The notes under the pieces were generated by a model, which was given only the letters and a program-made list of their open reading frames with translations, was not told the DNA's origin and searched no databases. A stretch of DNA of 64,000 bases from assembly GCA_016710885.1 (NCBI GenBank), contig JADJUC010000006.1:75331-139330 (forward strand). The letters run 5' to 3'. Shown in pieces: positions 1 through 10,140 of this stretch. The DNA is from Candidatus Proximibacter danicus (GTDB lineage: Bacteria; Pseudomonadota; Gammaproteobacteria; Burkholderiales; Rhodocyclaceae). Position numbers and translations under genes: made by a program. Within the stretch, counting starts at the first letter, position 1; every line of letters begins with the position of its first letter.

Positions 1-1453
1 GGCCGGTGATCGAAGCCGAGCGATCGGTGAAGCTGCGGTAGACGAAGGCGGCAACCGAAACCAGCAGCGCCGGATCATCGTGCGGCACCATCGAGGCATC
101 AAAGCCCTTCGGGTATTCCTCGGCGATGAAGCCGGTGTTGAAGTTGCCGGAATGGAAGCGCGGGTGCTGCATCAGCGCGGCCTGGAACGGAATGTTCGAG
201 GAAATGCCGCGAATGACGAAGCTGTTCAGCGCATCGCGCATGCGGGCGATGGCCTGCTCGCGGGTGGCGCCATGCACGATCAGCTTGGCGATCATCGAGT
301 CGTAGTACATCGAAATCTCGCCGCCGTCGTAGACGCCGGTATCGACGCGCACCTGGCCCGGAATTTCTTCCGGCGGCTGGAACTTCACCAGACGGCCGGT
401 GGAAGGAAGGAAGCCGCGGAACGGGTCTTCGGCGTTGATGCGGCACTCCATCGACCAGCCGTTGAGCTGCACGTCGGCCTGCGTCATCGGCAGCTTTTCG
501 CCAGCGGCAACGCGGATCATCTGCTCGACCAGGTCGAGGCCGGTGATCAGTTCGGTGACCGGGTGTTCCACCTGCAGGCGGGTGTTCATTTCCAGGAAGT
601 AGAAGCTCTTGTCGGCACCAACCACGAATTCAACCGTACCGGCCGATTCGTACTGCACGGCACGGGCCAGGGCGACGGCCTGTTCGCCCATCGCCTTGCG
701 CATGGCCGGATCGACGAAGGGCGACGGCGCTTCTTCGATGACCTTCTGGTGGCGACGCTGGATCGAGCAGTCACGCTCGTTCAGGTAAACGTAGTTGCCA
801 TGCGAGTCGCCAAGCACCTGGATTTCAATGTGACGCGGCTCAAGCACGTACTTCTCGATGAAGACGCGGTCGTCGTTGAAGGCGTTCTTGGCTTCGTTGA
901 CACAGGACGTGAAGCCTTCGTGCGCTTCCTTGTCGTTGAAGGCCACGCGCAGGCCCTTGCCGCCGCCACCGGCGGAAGCCTTGATCATCACCGGGTAGCC
1001 GATACCCTTGGCAATCTCGACGGCCTGATCGGGGCCGGCGATGGCTTCGTTGTAGCCGGGGATGGTGTTGACCTTGGCTTCGAGCGCCAGCTTCTTCGAC
1101 TCGATCTTGTCGCCCATCTTGCCGACCGAGTAGTGCTTCGGGCCGATGAACTTGATGCCTTCCTCTTCGAGACGGCGCGAGAAGGTGGCGTTTTCCGACA
1201 GGAAGCCGTAGCCCGGATGCACGGCCTGTGCACCGGTCTCCTTGCAAGCAGCGATGATCTTGTCCATCACCAGGTAGGACTCTTTCGAGGCAGCCGGGCC
1301 GATACAGACGGCTTCGTCGGCGAGGTCGACGTGCAGTGCGTCCTTGTCGGCTTCGGAATAGACGGCGACGGTCTTGATGCCCATCTTGCGGGCGGTCTTG
1401 ATAACGCGGCAGGCGATCTCACCGCGGTTGGCAATCAGAATCTTGGTAAACAT
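1..1453 (-). CDS. pccA: Propionyl-CoA (acetyl/propionyl-CoA) carboxylase alpha subunit, biotin carboxylase part; 3' end outside window
   Basis: ATP-dependent carboxylation of biotin, the first half-reaction of propionyl-CoA to methylmalonyl-CoA conversion in the cytoplasm. About 484 codons are visible. The protein opens MFTKILIANRGEIACRV, the biotin-carboxylase N-terminus, followed by the ATP-grasp glycine loop (KASAGGGGKG, near residue 165) and the catalytic EMNTRLQVEHPVTE stretch (near residue 290). The C-terminal biotinyl domain lies beyond base 1, so biotinylation cannot be checked. The ATG at 1451-1453 lies 23 bp downstream of the pccB stop codon on the same strand, so the two are very likely cotranscribed. 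Acetyl-CoA carboxylase AccC is an alternative, but pairing with the PccB-type transferase and mutase argues for PccA. Confidence 0.93.
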   Translation of the reverse strand, partial: MFTKILIANRGEIACRVIKTARKMGIKTVAVYSEADKDALHVDLADEAVCIGPAASKESYLVMDKIIAACKETGAQAVHPGYGFLSENATFSRRLEEEGIKFIGPKHYSVGKMGDKIESKKLALEAKVNTIPGYNEAIAGPDQAVEIAKGIGYPVMIKASAGGGGKGLRVAFNDKEAHEGFTSCVNEAKNAFNDDRVFIEKYVLEPRHIEIQVLGDSHGNYVYLNERDCSIQRRHQKVIEEAPSPFVDPAMRKAMGEQAVALARAVQYESAGTVEFVVGADKSFYFLEMNTRLQVEHPVTELITGLDLVEQMIRVAAGEKLPMTQADVQLNGWSMECRINAEDPFRGFLPSTGRLVKFQPPEEIPGQVRVDTGVYDGGEISMYYDSMIAKLIVHGATREQAIARMRDALNSFVIRGISSNIPFQAALMQHPRFHSGNFNTGFIAEEYPKGFDASMVPHDDPALLVSVAAFVYRSFTDRSASITG

Positions 1454-1476
1454 GTTCTAGTCCCTTTTCCTGGCGC

Positions 1477-3012
<1,536 letters not shown>

Positions 3013-3055
3013 AACGGAAACTCCCTCAAAAGTAGGGTAATTCAAAAAACAAAAA

Positions 3056-4075
3056 TCAGTGTTTCAGGTGGGCAAGCAGGGCATGCGCCGCCGCTGCCGG
3101 CGTCGTCAGCCCGTTCTCGACGGAGGTGCTCAGGCGTGCCAGGCTGGCCTGTACTTCAGGGTGATCCTTGAACTGCTGGTGCAGGCCGGTTTCTATCATC
3201 TGCCACATCCAGGCCAAGGCCTGATGCTTGCGTTTCTGCTCGAACTCGCCGGTCGGCTTCAGCGCCTTCCGGTAATTCTCGATATTCTCCCAGAACTCGG
3301 CGATGCCTTCCTTATGCAGGGCACTCGCCGTGATCACCGGCGGCGACCAGTTGGCCGAGGCCGGGCGCAGCATGTGCAGCGCATTGCGCCACTGGGCGCG
3401 AACCACGGCAGTGGCGCGCGGGTCGATGTCGGCCTTGTTGATGACCACCAGATCGGCGATCTCGACGATGCCCTTCTTGATCGCCTGCAGGTCGTCGCCG
3501 GCATTCGGCAACTGCAGCAGGCAGAAGATATCGACCATGCCGGCCACCGTCGTTTCCGACTGGCCGACGCCGACCGTCTCGACGATGATCACGTCGAAGC
3601 CGGCAGCCTCGCACAAGAGCATGGCTTCACGCGTTTTTTCCGCGACGCCGCCCAACGAACCGGCGGACGGGCTGGGGCGGATGAAGGCTTCCTCGCGCTG
3701 GCACAACATTTCCATGCGTGTCTTGTCGCCGAGGATGGAGCCGCCGGAAACGGAGGACGATGGGTCGACGGCGAGTACAGCCAGACGATGGCCGTGATTG
3801 ATTAGCCACAGGCCGAGCGCTTCGATGAAGGTCGACTTGCCAGCACCGGGCACCCCCGAGATGCCGATGCGGATGGCCTTGCCGGTCTTCGGCAGCAGCG
3901 CATTCAGCACCTGCTGGGCGCGTTGCTGATGATCGGCGCGCGTGGACTCTATCAGCGTGATGGCCTTGGCCAGCGCGCGCCGCTGCCCGCCCAGTACGCC
4001 GTCAACCAATGCCTGATCGGTTGACGGGAGCGGATGGGTAGACGGTGTCAGCAAGGGAACCTCGCTCAAGTCCAT
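3056..4075 (-). CDS. meaB: MeaB/ArgK-type P-loop GTPase, methylmalonyl-CoA mutase chaperone
   Basis: G3E-family GTPase that protects and reloads adenosylcobalamin on methylmalonyl-CoA mutase. Visible motifs are the Walker A loop GVPGAGKS, the ETVGVGQSE segment and the guanine-specificity motif NKAD. The C-terminal helical dimerisation arm follows. I chose the ATG at 4073-4075 (MDLSEVPLL, 339 residues). The longer 397-residue reading would overlap the mutase gene by more than 150 bp and its extra N-terminus looks like non-coding shadow. The gene starts 16 bp after the mutase stop and has no clear ribosome site, so translation may be coupled to the mutase. The order mutase-meaB-pccB-pccA supports the assignment. 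Confidence 0.93.
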   Translation of the reverse strand: MDLSEVPLLTPSTHPLPSTDQALVDGVLGGQRRALAKAITLIESTRADHQQRAQQVLNALLPKTGKAIRIGISGVPGAGKSTFIEALGLWLINHGHRLAVLAVDPSSSVSGGSILGDKTRMEMLCQREEAFIRPSPSAGSLGGVAEKTREAMLLCEAAGFDVIIVETVGVGQSETTVAGMVDIFCLLQLPNAGDDLQAIKKGIVEIADLVVINKADIDPRATAVVRAQWRNALHMLRPASANWSPPVITASALHKEGIAEFWENIENYRKALKPTGEFEQKRKHQALAWMWQMIETGLHQQFKDHPEVQASLARLSTSVENGLTTPAAAAHALLAHLKH

Positions 4076-4091
4076 GCTTTGTGGTGCGCGT

Positions 4092-6263
4092 TCAGGCGCG
4101 AACCTTGCGGATTTCTTCAAGCACCTTGCGGGCCGAATCCTCGATGCGCGTACCCGGCCCGAAGATAGCCTTGGCCCCGGCATTGAAGAGGTAGTCGTAG
4201 TCCTGTGCAGGAATGACGCCGCCGGCAAAGACGATGATGTCGTCCGCACCCTGATCCTTGAGCGCCTGCATCAGGGCGGGCAGCAGGGTCTTGTGACCGG
4301 CGGCCAGCGAGGAAACACCAATGGCGTGCACGTCGTTCTCGAGTGCCAGGCGCGCGGCTTCTTCCGGCGTCTGGAACAGCGGGCCGACGTCGATGTCGAA
4401 ACCGAGGTCGGCGAACGCCGTGGCCACCACCTTGGCACCGCGGTCATGACCATCCTGGCCGAGCTTGGCGATCATCACGCGCGGGCGACGGCCTTCGTCG
4501 GCGGCGAATTTCTCGACATCGGCCTTGATCGTTTCCCAGCTTTCCTGTCCGGCCACGACGCCTCCGTAAACACCCGAAATGGTCTGGTTGTTGGCGCGGA
4601 AGCGGCCGAAGATCTTCTCCAGCGCATCCGACACTTCGCCCACGGTAGCACGCAGGCGGACGGCTTTCACCGTCAGGTCGAGCAGATTTCCATCATTCGT
4701 TTCTGCACACTTGGTCAGTGCATCGAGCGCAGCCTGCACGGCAGCACTGTCGCGTGAGGCACGAATTTTTTGTAGACGGGCGACTTGCGAATCACGAACC
4801 GCGTGGTTGTCGATATCCAGGATCTCGATCGGGTCTTCCTTGGCCAGCTTGTACTTGTTCACGCCGACGATGACGTCCTTGCCGGAATCGATGCGCGCCT
4901 GCTTGTCGGCGGCGCAGGTCTCGACCTGCATCTTGGCCCAACCGGATTCGACGGCCTTGGTCATGCCGCCCATGGCCTCGATTTCCTGGATGATGCCCCA
5001 GGCCTTGTCGACCATATCCTGAGTCAGCTTTTCCATCATGTAGGAACCGGCCCACGGATCGACCACGTTGGTGATGTGGGTTTCTTCCTGGATCACCAGC
5101 TGCGTGTTACGGGCGATGCGCGACGAGAACTCGGTCGGCAGGGCAATCGCCTCGTCAAGCGCGTTGGTGTGCAACGACTGGGTGCCGCCGAAGACCGCCG
5201 CCATCGCTTCGATGGTCGTACGCACGACGTTGTTGTACGGATCCTGTTCGGTCAGCGACCAGCCGGAAGTCTGGCTGTGCGTGCGCAGCATCATCGACTT
5301 CGGATTCTTCGGATTGAACTGGCTCATGATGCGCTGCCACAGCAGGCGGCCAGCACGCATCTTGGCGATTTCAAGGTAGAAGTTCATGCCCACCGCCCAG
5401 AAGAACGACAGGCGGCCGGCGAAGGTGTCGACATCCATACCCGAGGCGATGCCGGTGCGCACATATTCCATGCCGTCGGCCAGCGTGAAAGCCAGTTCGA
5501 TGGCCTGGTTGGCGCCGGCTTCCTGGATGTGATAGCCCGAAATCGAGATCGAGTTGAACTTCGGCATGTGCTGCGCCGTGTAACCGAAGATGTCGGCGAT
5601 GATCTTCATCGACGGCTTCGGCGGATAGATATAGGTATTGCGGACCATGAACTCCTTGAGGATGTCGTTCTGGATGGTCCCCGACAGCTTGTCCTGCGAA
5701 ACGCCCTGCTCTTCGGCGGCGACGATGTAGCCGGCGAGGATCGGCAGCACGGCACCGTTCATGGTCATGGAAACGGAAATCTTGTCGAGCGGGATGCTGT
5801 CGAACAGGATCTTCATGTCCTCGACCGAGTCGATCGCCACGCCGGCCTTGCCAACGTCGCCGACGACGCGGGCATTATCCGAGTCGTAGCCACGGTGCGT
5901 GGCAAGATCGAAGGCGACCGAAACGCCCTGACCACCAGCGGCCAGCGCCTTGCGGTAGAAAGCGTTCGATGCTTCGGCAGTGGAAAAACCGGCGTACTGA
6001 CGAATGGTCCACGGACGCGCCGCATACATGGTGGCCTGCGGGCCGCGCACGAAGGGCGCAAACCCGGGCAGGGTATCCGTATATTGAAGGCCATCCACAT
6101 CCTGCCTTGTATACAGCGGCTTGACGACGATGCCTTCCGGCGTGATCCAGTTCAGTGCCTCGACATTGCCGCCAGGGGCGGATTTGGCGGCTGCTTTTTG
6201 CCAGGCATCAAGACTCTTGGAATCGGGAAAGCCGGCAGCGTTGGAATTGCTCTCGTTGGACAT
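4092..6263 (-). CDS. scpA: Methylmalonyl-CoA mutase, single-chain form
   Basis: Adenosylcobalamin-dependent isomerase interconverting (R)-methylmalonyl-CoA and succinyl-CoA. The 723-residue protein contains both the N-terminal TIM-barrel substrate domain (TMYAARPWTIRQYAGFSTAEASN near residue 80 is characteristic) and the C-terminal B12-binding domain with the DGHDRG motif (DxHxxG, whose histidine ligates cobalt) near residue 605. This is the catalytic full-length form, so no separate small subunit is needed. The ATG at 6261-6263 has a GAGG site 6 bp upstream. First gene of the scpA-meaB-pccB-pccA operon. It depends on the cobalamin operon at 10215-21522 for cofactor. Confidence 0.97.
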   Translation of the reverse strand: MSNESNSNAAGFPDSKSLDAWQKAAAKSAPGGNVEALNWITPEGIVVKPLYTRQDVDGLQYTDTLPGFAPFVRGPQATMYAARPWTIRQYAGFSTAEASNAFYRKALAAGGQGVSVAFDLATHRGYDSDNARVVGDVGKAGVAIDSVEDMKILFDSIPLDKISVSMTMNGAVLPILAGYIVAAEEQGVSQDKLSGTIQNDILKEFMVRNTYIYPPKPSMKIIADIFGYTAQHMPKFNSISISGYHIQEAGANQAIELAFTLADGMEYVRTGIASGMDVDTFAGRLSFFWAVGMNFYLEIAKMRAGRLLWQRIMSQFNPKNPKSMMLRTHSQTSGWSLTEQDPYNNVVRTTIEAMAAVFGGTQSLHTNALDEAIALPTEFSSRIARNTQLVIQEETHITNVVDPWAGSYMMEKLTQDMVDKAWGIIQEIEAMGGMTKAVESGWAKMQVETCAADKQARIDSGKDVIVGVNKYKLAKEDPIEILDIDNHAVRDSQVARLQKIRASRDSAAVQAALDALTKCAETNDGNLLDLTVKAVRLRATVGEVSDALEKIFGRFRANNQTISGVYGGVVAGQESWETIKADVEKFAADEGRRPRVMIAKLGQDGHDRGAKVVATAFADLGFDIDVGPLFQTPEEAARLALENDVHAIGVSSLAAGHKTLLPALMQALKDQGADDIIVFAGGVIPAQDYDYLFNAGAKAIFGPGTRIEDSARKVLEEIRKVRA

Positions 6264-6402
6264 ATGAACCTCGTGCTATTCGGGAGTGGCCACGCCACCC
6301 CGTTGGGCCGAACATCATTATTGGGCAAATGGTTAATCGAAGGGCCAAGACAACGCCATGCCTACGACATTTTGGCGCTTGACACTCCGTGATTTCCCTC
6401 CA

Positions 6403-6432
6403 ATAATACTTTATCCATAATTATGAATGCAA
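6403..6432 (-). promoter_or_regulatory. Predicted sigma-70 promoter of the mutase operon
   Basis: On the minus strand a -35 hexamer TTGCAT (6427-6432) and a -10 hexamer TATTAT (6403-6408) are separated by 18 bp. It lies about 140 bp upstream of the mutase start. The 10-bp palindrome CATAATTATG sits inside the spacer, which would allow a bound regulator to block RNA polymerase. Motif reading by eye only. Confidence 0.5.
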
Positions 6433-6444
6433 GTTTCCCCTTGC
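6416..6444. promoter_or_regulatory. Candidate operator: palindrome plus inverted repeat between mutase and GntR genes
   Basis: CATAATTATG (6416-6425) is a perfect 10-bp palindrome. Directly beside it GCAAG (6429-6433) and CTTGC (6440-6444) form a spaced inverted repeat. Both lie in the divergent intergenic region between the mutase operon and the GntR gene, overlapping the predicted mutase promoter. The AT-rich dyad fits the kind of site bound by FCD-type GntR dimers, so the regulator at 6461 is the obvious candidate ligand-responsive repressor. Confidence 0.4.
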
Positions 6445-6460
6445 AAGGTATAATCCGCCG

Positions 6461-7159
6461 ATGAGTCCAGCCCGTATTGCCCAGACCGCACTTTATCAGG
6501 AAGTCGCCGAGCGACTTCGCCAGCGCATCTTTGCGCATGAATTGCCGCCAGGCACTTGGATCGACGAACAGGCGCTGGCCATCGACTACGGCATCAGCCG
6601 CACACCGCTGCGCGAGGCGCTCAAGGTGCTCGCCTCGGAAGGCCTGGTCACGCTGAAACCGCGCCGCGGCTGCTACGTCACCGAAATCTCGGAGCGCGAT
6701 CTGGATGAAATCTTCCCGCTGATGGCCATGCTGGAAGGGCGTTGCGCCTTCGAGGCCTCGCAGAAAGCACGCAGTGATGACATTTCCCGGCTGGAATCCA
6801 TCCACGCACTGCTGGAAAAGCACGCCACTGCGGGTAACAAAGAAGGCTTTTTCGAAGCCAACCAGGAATTCCACCGCGCTGTCCAGGAACTTGCCGACAA
6901 CCGCTGGCTGATGCAGGTGATCCAGGATCTGCGCAAGGTGCTCAAGCTGACCCGTCTGCATTCGCTGTCGCTGGAAGGCCGTCTGCAGCAGTCGCTCGAC
7001 GAGCACCGCCTGATCATGGCCGGCTTCAAGGCCAAGGATCCGAAGCGTGCAGAGAAGGCCATGCACGACCATCTCATCTCCGGCCGTGAAGCCTTGGCCA
7101 AGATCCACGCCCGCGAAGTCGCTGCCGAGAACATCAAAGGCAACGCCAAGGCCGCTTAG
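6461..7159 (+). CDS. GntR-family transcriptional regulator, FCD (FadR-like) class
   Basis: A 232-residue DNA-binding regulator. The N-terminal winged helix (roughly residues 10-75) contains the GntR signature ISRTPLREALKVLASEGLV. An all-helical FCD ligand-binding domain follows. It is transcribed away from the methylmalonyl-CoA mutase operon, so it most likely controls that operon and itself in response to an acyl-CoA or organic-acid intermediate. A TATAAT hexamer at 6449-6454 lies only 6 bp before the ATG, which would give a leaderless or nearly leaderless transcript if used. The stop is 6 bp before the crotonase-fold gene, suggesting cotranscription. Confidence 0.92.
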   Translation: MSPARIAQTALYQEVAERLRQRIFAHELPPGTWIDEQALAIDYGISRTPLREALKVLASEGLVTLKPRRGCYVTEISERDLDEIFPLMAMLEGRCAFEASQKARSDDISRLESIHALLEKHATAGNKEGFFEANQEFHRAVQELADNRWLMQVIQDLRKVLKLTRLHSLSLEGRLQQSLDEHRLIMAGFKAKDPKRAEKAMHDHLISGREALAKIHAREVAAENIKGNAKAA

Positions 7160-7165
7160 CACCTC

Positions 7166-7945
7166 ATGGCTGGCAGCATTTTTTGCACCCGTGGCGACAC
7201 CGTTGCCACGATCCGGATCACCAATCCCGGCAAGCTCAATGCCGTCGATCTCGGCATGTGGCAGCAACTCCACGCCGCGATGCAGGAACTATCAGCCGAC
7301 ACCTCCCTGCGTTGCATCGTACTGCGCGGAGAGGGCGAGGAGGCTTTTGCCGCCGGCGGCGATCTTGAGGAATTCCTGACCGCCCGCGACACCGTCGAAC
7401 GCGCCATGCACTACCACGGCTGGGTCGGCAAAGCCTTGCAGGCCATCGGCAACTGCCCGCATCCAACCATTGCGCAGATTCACGGTGCCTGCATTGGGGG
7501 CGGACTGGAAATCGCCGGCCAGTGCGATCTGCGTATCGCTGGGGAGTCCGCCCGCTTCGGCGCTCCGATCAACCGAATCGGCTTCTCGATGTATCCGGAA
7601 GAAATGGCTGGATTGCTACGACTTGCCGGACCGGCGGTCGTTCTCGAAATCCTGCTCGAAGGACGCATCCTCTCGTCAGCAGAGGCGCTGCAGAAAGGCT
7701 TGCTGACACGCGTCGTACCGGACGCGCAGCTGGGTGACGAAGTCGCTGCGGCTGCCCGCCGCATCGTCGACGGCGCGCCGCTGGTCGCTCGCTGGCACAA
7801 GCAATGGGCCAAGCGCCTGCAGCACGACGTGCCGCTGACCGACGACGAACTGCGGGCCTCCTTCGCTTTTCTCGACACCGCGGACTACAAGGAAGGTCTC
7901 GCCGCCTTCCTCGAAAAGCGCAAACCAGTCTTCAGCGGGCGCTAA
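7166..7945 (+). CDS. Enoyl-CoA hydratase/isomerase (crotonase) family protein
   Basis: A 259-residue crotonase-fold enzyme acting on an acyl-CoA thioester. The oxyanion-hole segments are visible as AAGGDLEEF (near residue 65) and IHGACIGGGLEIAGQCDLRIAG (near residue 108). The region that normally carries the second catalytic glutamate reads INRIGFSMYPEEM, so the reaction cannot be named from sequence alone; hydratase, isomerase and methylmalonyl-CoA decarboxylase are all possible. It starts 6 bp after the GntR gene and is therefore probably cotranscribed with it and linked to propionate or methylmalonyl-CoA metabolism. Confidence 0.9.
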   Translation: MAGSIFCTRGDTVATIRITNPGKLNAVDLGMWQQLHAAMQELSADTSLRCIVLRGEGEEAFAAGGDLEEFLTARDTVERAMHYHGWVGKALQAIGNCPHPTIAQIHGACIGGGLEIAGQCDLRIAGESARFGAPINRIGFSMYPEEMAGLLRLAGPAVVLEILLEGRILSSAEALQKGLLTRVVPDAQLGDEVAAAARRIVDGAPLVARWHKQWAKRLQHDVPLTDDELRASFAFLDTADYKEGLAAFLEKRKPVFSGR

Positions 7946-7948
7946 GCT

Positions 7949-8758
7949 TCAGACCTGCCCGCCGAAAACGCTCCACAGCATTCTGGCCACCAGCGCCACC
8001 AGCAGGCCGGCAAAAATCTTCTTCAATGTCGCCACTGGCAAGCGATGTGCGAGACGCGCGCCCACCGGGGCTACCAGCATGCTCATCACGACCATCGGCG
8101 CCAGCGCCGGCAGATAGACGAAACCAAGCGTCATCGACGGCAAGCCCGGATGTCCCCAGCCATTGACCAGGTAGCCAATGCTGCCGGCCAGCGCGATCGG
8201 CAAGCCGATCGCTGCCGAGGTGCCAATGGCATTCTGTGCCTTGACGTTGCACCAGGTCATGAACGGTACCGACATCGTGCCGCCACCGATCGCGACCAAT
8301 GCCGAGATGCCGCCAATCCCCAGGCCGACGGTGGACAGGCCGAGCACACCCGGAAGCTCGCGATGCGGCTTGGGCTTGATGTTGAGCAGCATCTGCACCG
8401 CAACGTAGGACATGAAGGCGGCAAAGAACAGCGCCAGCCAGGTCGTCGGTGCCAGAGCGGCAATGAACGTCGCACCGAAAGTGCCAAGCAGAATGCCGGG
8501 CGTGATGCCGCGCACCACGGGCCAAAGCACTGCACCATGCGCGTGGTGGGCACGCAGCGAGGAGATCGAGGTAAAGACGATGGCCGCCATCGAGGTACCG
8601 AGCGCAAGATGCAGCACTTCGCTCTTCGCGAAGCCCTCGGCGAGAAAGATCGTCGTCAGGATCGGCACCATCACCGCGCCGCCGCCGACACCGAGCAGTC
8701 CGGCAAGAAAGCCGGCGAAGGTGCCGAGCAGGAGATAGGCCCACCAGAATTCGGTCAC
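7949..8758 (-). CDS. Sulfite exporter TauE/SafE family (DUF81) membrane protein
   Basis: A 269-residue integral membrane protein with about eight hydrophobic segments and the repeated glycine-rich signature (GTFAGFLAGLLGVGGGAVMVPIL near the N-terminus, ISALVAIGGGTMSVPFM in the second half) of the TauE/SafE family, proposed to move sulfur oxyanions or organosulfur compounds across the inner membrane. I chose the GTG at 8756-8758, whose bases overlap the stop codon of the EVE gene (GTGA). The 423-residue reading starting further upstream merely runs out of frame through that gene. The substrate is unknown. Confidence 0.88.
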   Translation of the reverse strand: MTEFWWAYLLLGTFAGFLAGLLGVGGGAVMVPILTTIFLAEGFAKSEVLHLALGTSMAAIVFTSISSLRAHHAHGAVLWPVVRGITPGILLGTFGATFIAALAPTTWLALFFAAFMSYVAVQMLLNIKPKPHRELPGVLGLSTVGLGIGGISALVAIGGGTMSVPFMTWCNVKAQNAIGTSAAIGLPIALAGSIGYLVNGWGHPGLPSMTLGFVYLPALAPMVVMSMLVAPVGARLAHRLPVATLKKIFAGLLVALVARMLWSVFGGQV

Positions 8759-9207
8759 AGCAGTTGCTCCGTAATGAATTTCCACTCCGCATCGCTCACC
8801 GACGTAATCGACAGCCGGTTGCCGCGTTGCAGAATCTGCATGCCGGCCAGTGCCGGCTGCATGCGCAGTTCGGCCAGTCCGAGGAGGCGCGTCTTCTGTA
8901 CGAACTGCACATCGACGCACTGCCAGCGCTGATTCTCTTGCGTGGCCTTGGCATCGAAGTACGGGCTGGCCGGATCGAACTGGGTGCCATCCGGATGAGC
9001 AGGTGCACACACCTCGCAAATCCCGGCAATACCCGGCTCGGCACAGCTTGAATGGTAGAAGAAGGCGCGGTCGCCAACCTGCATTGCATCGCGCATGAAG
9101 TTGCGTGCCTGATAGTTGCGCACCCCGAACCAGGGCAGGGATTTCTGCGCCGCCAGATCGTCGATCGAAACCTCTTCCGGCTCCGACTTCATCAACCAGT
9201 ACGCCAT
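8755..9207 (-). CDS. EVE domain-containing protein
   Basis: A 150-residue single EVE (PUA-like) domain protein. The N-terminal MAYWLMKSEPEEVSIDDL, the WFGVRNYQARNFMRD segment and FYHSSC are typical of the family, whose members are believed to bind modified bases in DNA or RNA. It lies between the 6S RNA and the TauE-like gene, overlapping the latter by 4 bp, so both are probably translated from one mRNA. The biological role is not established. Confidence 0.9.
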   Translation of the reverse strand: MAYWLMKSEPEEVSIDDLAAQKSLPWFGVRNYQARNFMRDAMQVGDRAFFYHSSCAEPGIAGICEVCAPAHPDGTQFDPASPYFDAKATQENQRWQCVDVQFVQKTRLLGLAELRMQPALAGMQILQRGNRLSITSVSDAEWKFITEQLL

Positions 9208-9222
9208 GCACCGACCTCAAAT

Positions 9223-9253
9223 GAAAACAGCGCGGAAAAAACTTCCGCGCTGT
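9223..9253 (-). terminator. Rho-independent terminator downstream of the 6S RNA
   Basis: Read on the minus strand, ACAGCGCGGAA and TTCCGCGCTGT form a perfect 11-bp stem (9227-9237 with 9243-9253) with a 5-nt loop, followed by a short U tract. It lies between the 6S RNA and the EVE gene and would end transcripts from the zapA side. Confidence 0.75.
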
Positions 9254-9274
9254 CGGTACTGCTTTTGCTGGGCC

Positions 9275-9495
9275 CCCGCCTGTGCCGTTAAGCCGGCATC
9301 CTGAACCTGGGTTCAGAGTGGCTGCTTTCCTTCCGCATCAGGCACACCCGACGAAGGGCGCGCACAACAGCGGTTTCGATGGTCCGCAACCGATGCCAAT
9401 TAGCATTGGTTCAAGGAGTTATGGCCTTGGCGAACACCGCAGGGGTCACTCGGTGGAGGCTTGCTGCCTGCGCTGGAAACCCTGCGCAGGCAATA
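9275..9495 (-). ncRNA. ssrS: 6S RNA (RNA polymerase-binding regulatory RNA), approximate ends
   Basis: Minus-strand transcript immediately downstream of zapA, the classical position of ssrS in proteobacteria. Recognisable stretches include CCCCTGCGGTGTTCGCC, the CTCCTTGAACCAATGC arm and a second TGAACCCAGGTTCA element. The ends can pair through GCCTGCGC near 9484-9491 and GCACAGGC near the 3' end. 6S RNA mimics an open promoter, binds sigma-70 holoenzyme and dampens transcription in stationary phase. The ends are estimated from the closing stem. A competing 8-bp hairpin (9466-9473 with 9484-9491) exists at the 5' end. Confidence 0.75.
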
Positions 9496-9499
9496 CAAA

Positions 9500-9832
9500 T
9501 CAGAACAGCTTTTCCTGTGGTGCAAGCATCACATCCAGCTGCGCCTCCATGTCGGAGATTCTACGCCGGACGGCACCGAAATCAAGGCCTCCAACGGGCT
9601 CGCCGCCCTTGGCCTTGGAACTCAGAAATTCGTGTGCGATGTTGAGCGCCGCCATCACCGCAATGCGCTCGGCGATGTTGCTTTTGGTGCGGTCGGAGAT
9701 CTCGTGCATCTTCTCGTCGACATAGGACACCGCCGCCACCAATGCCTCGCGTTCTTCAGGTGGACAGGCGATGCGGTATTCCTTGCCGAGCAGGGTGATG
9801 TCGAGATGGTTCGGGGGAGATTGGTCAGCCAT
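9500..9832 (-). CDS. zapA: Cell division protein ZapA
   Basis: A 110-residue cytoplasmic protein that crosslinks FtsZ filaments at the Z ring. The N-terminal domain (LDITLLGKEYRIACPPEEREALVAAV) and the following helix match ZapA, and the C-terminus is coiled coil. The ATG at 9830-9832 begins MADQSPPNHLDI. It lies 18 bp downstream of the ZapB-like gene and directly upstream of the 6S RNA, the conserved arrangement in proteobacteria. Confidence 0.93.
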   Translation of the reverse strand: MADQSPPNHLDITLLGKEYRIACPPEEREALVAAVSYVDEKMHEISDRTKSNIAERIAVMAALNIAHEFLSSKAKGGEPVGGLDFGAVRRRISDMEAQLDVMLAPQEKLF

Positions 9833-9850
9833 GCGAAATCGTACTCCCGA

Positions 9851-10051
9851 TCAGGCCTTGGCTTCGGGAAGCTGCCCGACCAGAGATTCGAGACGCTCAC
9901 GCGCGTCGGTCATGCGCTCGGCGAGTTGCCGCTTTTCGGACTCAAGCGCAGTCAGGCGTAGTTGCAGCTCGCGATTCTCGTTGCGCAGCGAACGGCACAT
10001 GCCCGCCACTTGGGCGATTTTGCTTTCGAGCGCATTCAGTTCATTGACCAT
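9851..10051 (-). CDS. Small coiled-coil protein, ZapB-like (TIGR02449-type)
   Basis: A 66-residue all-helical protein with heptad-rich sequence (MVNELNALESKIAQVAGMC...LRLTALESEKRQLAERM), predicted to be one continuous coiled coil. It directly precedes zapA, where betaproteobacteria usually carry a short coiled-coil protein thought to act with ZapA at the division site. I chose the ATG at 10049-10051, matching the family start MVNEL; an in-frame ATG nine codons upstream is possible. Neither has a strong ribosome site. Confidence 0.75.
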   Translation of the reverse strand: MVNELNALESKIAQVAGMCRSLRNENRELQLRLTALESEKRQLAERMTDARERLESLVGQLPEAKA

Positions 10052-10140
10052 GGCGGCAACTATAGAAGGAAAAAACAAGTTAAGTCAAGGAGTAAGAAAG
10101 CTTTTTGAATGTGAATTATGTCACAAGCAACATCCGCAGC

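Noticed and set aside
7949..9220. 423-residue version of the TauE-like protein
   Set aside because: The extra N-terminus runs out of frame through the EVE gene; the GTG at 8756-8758 gives the normal family length.
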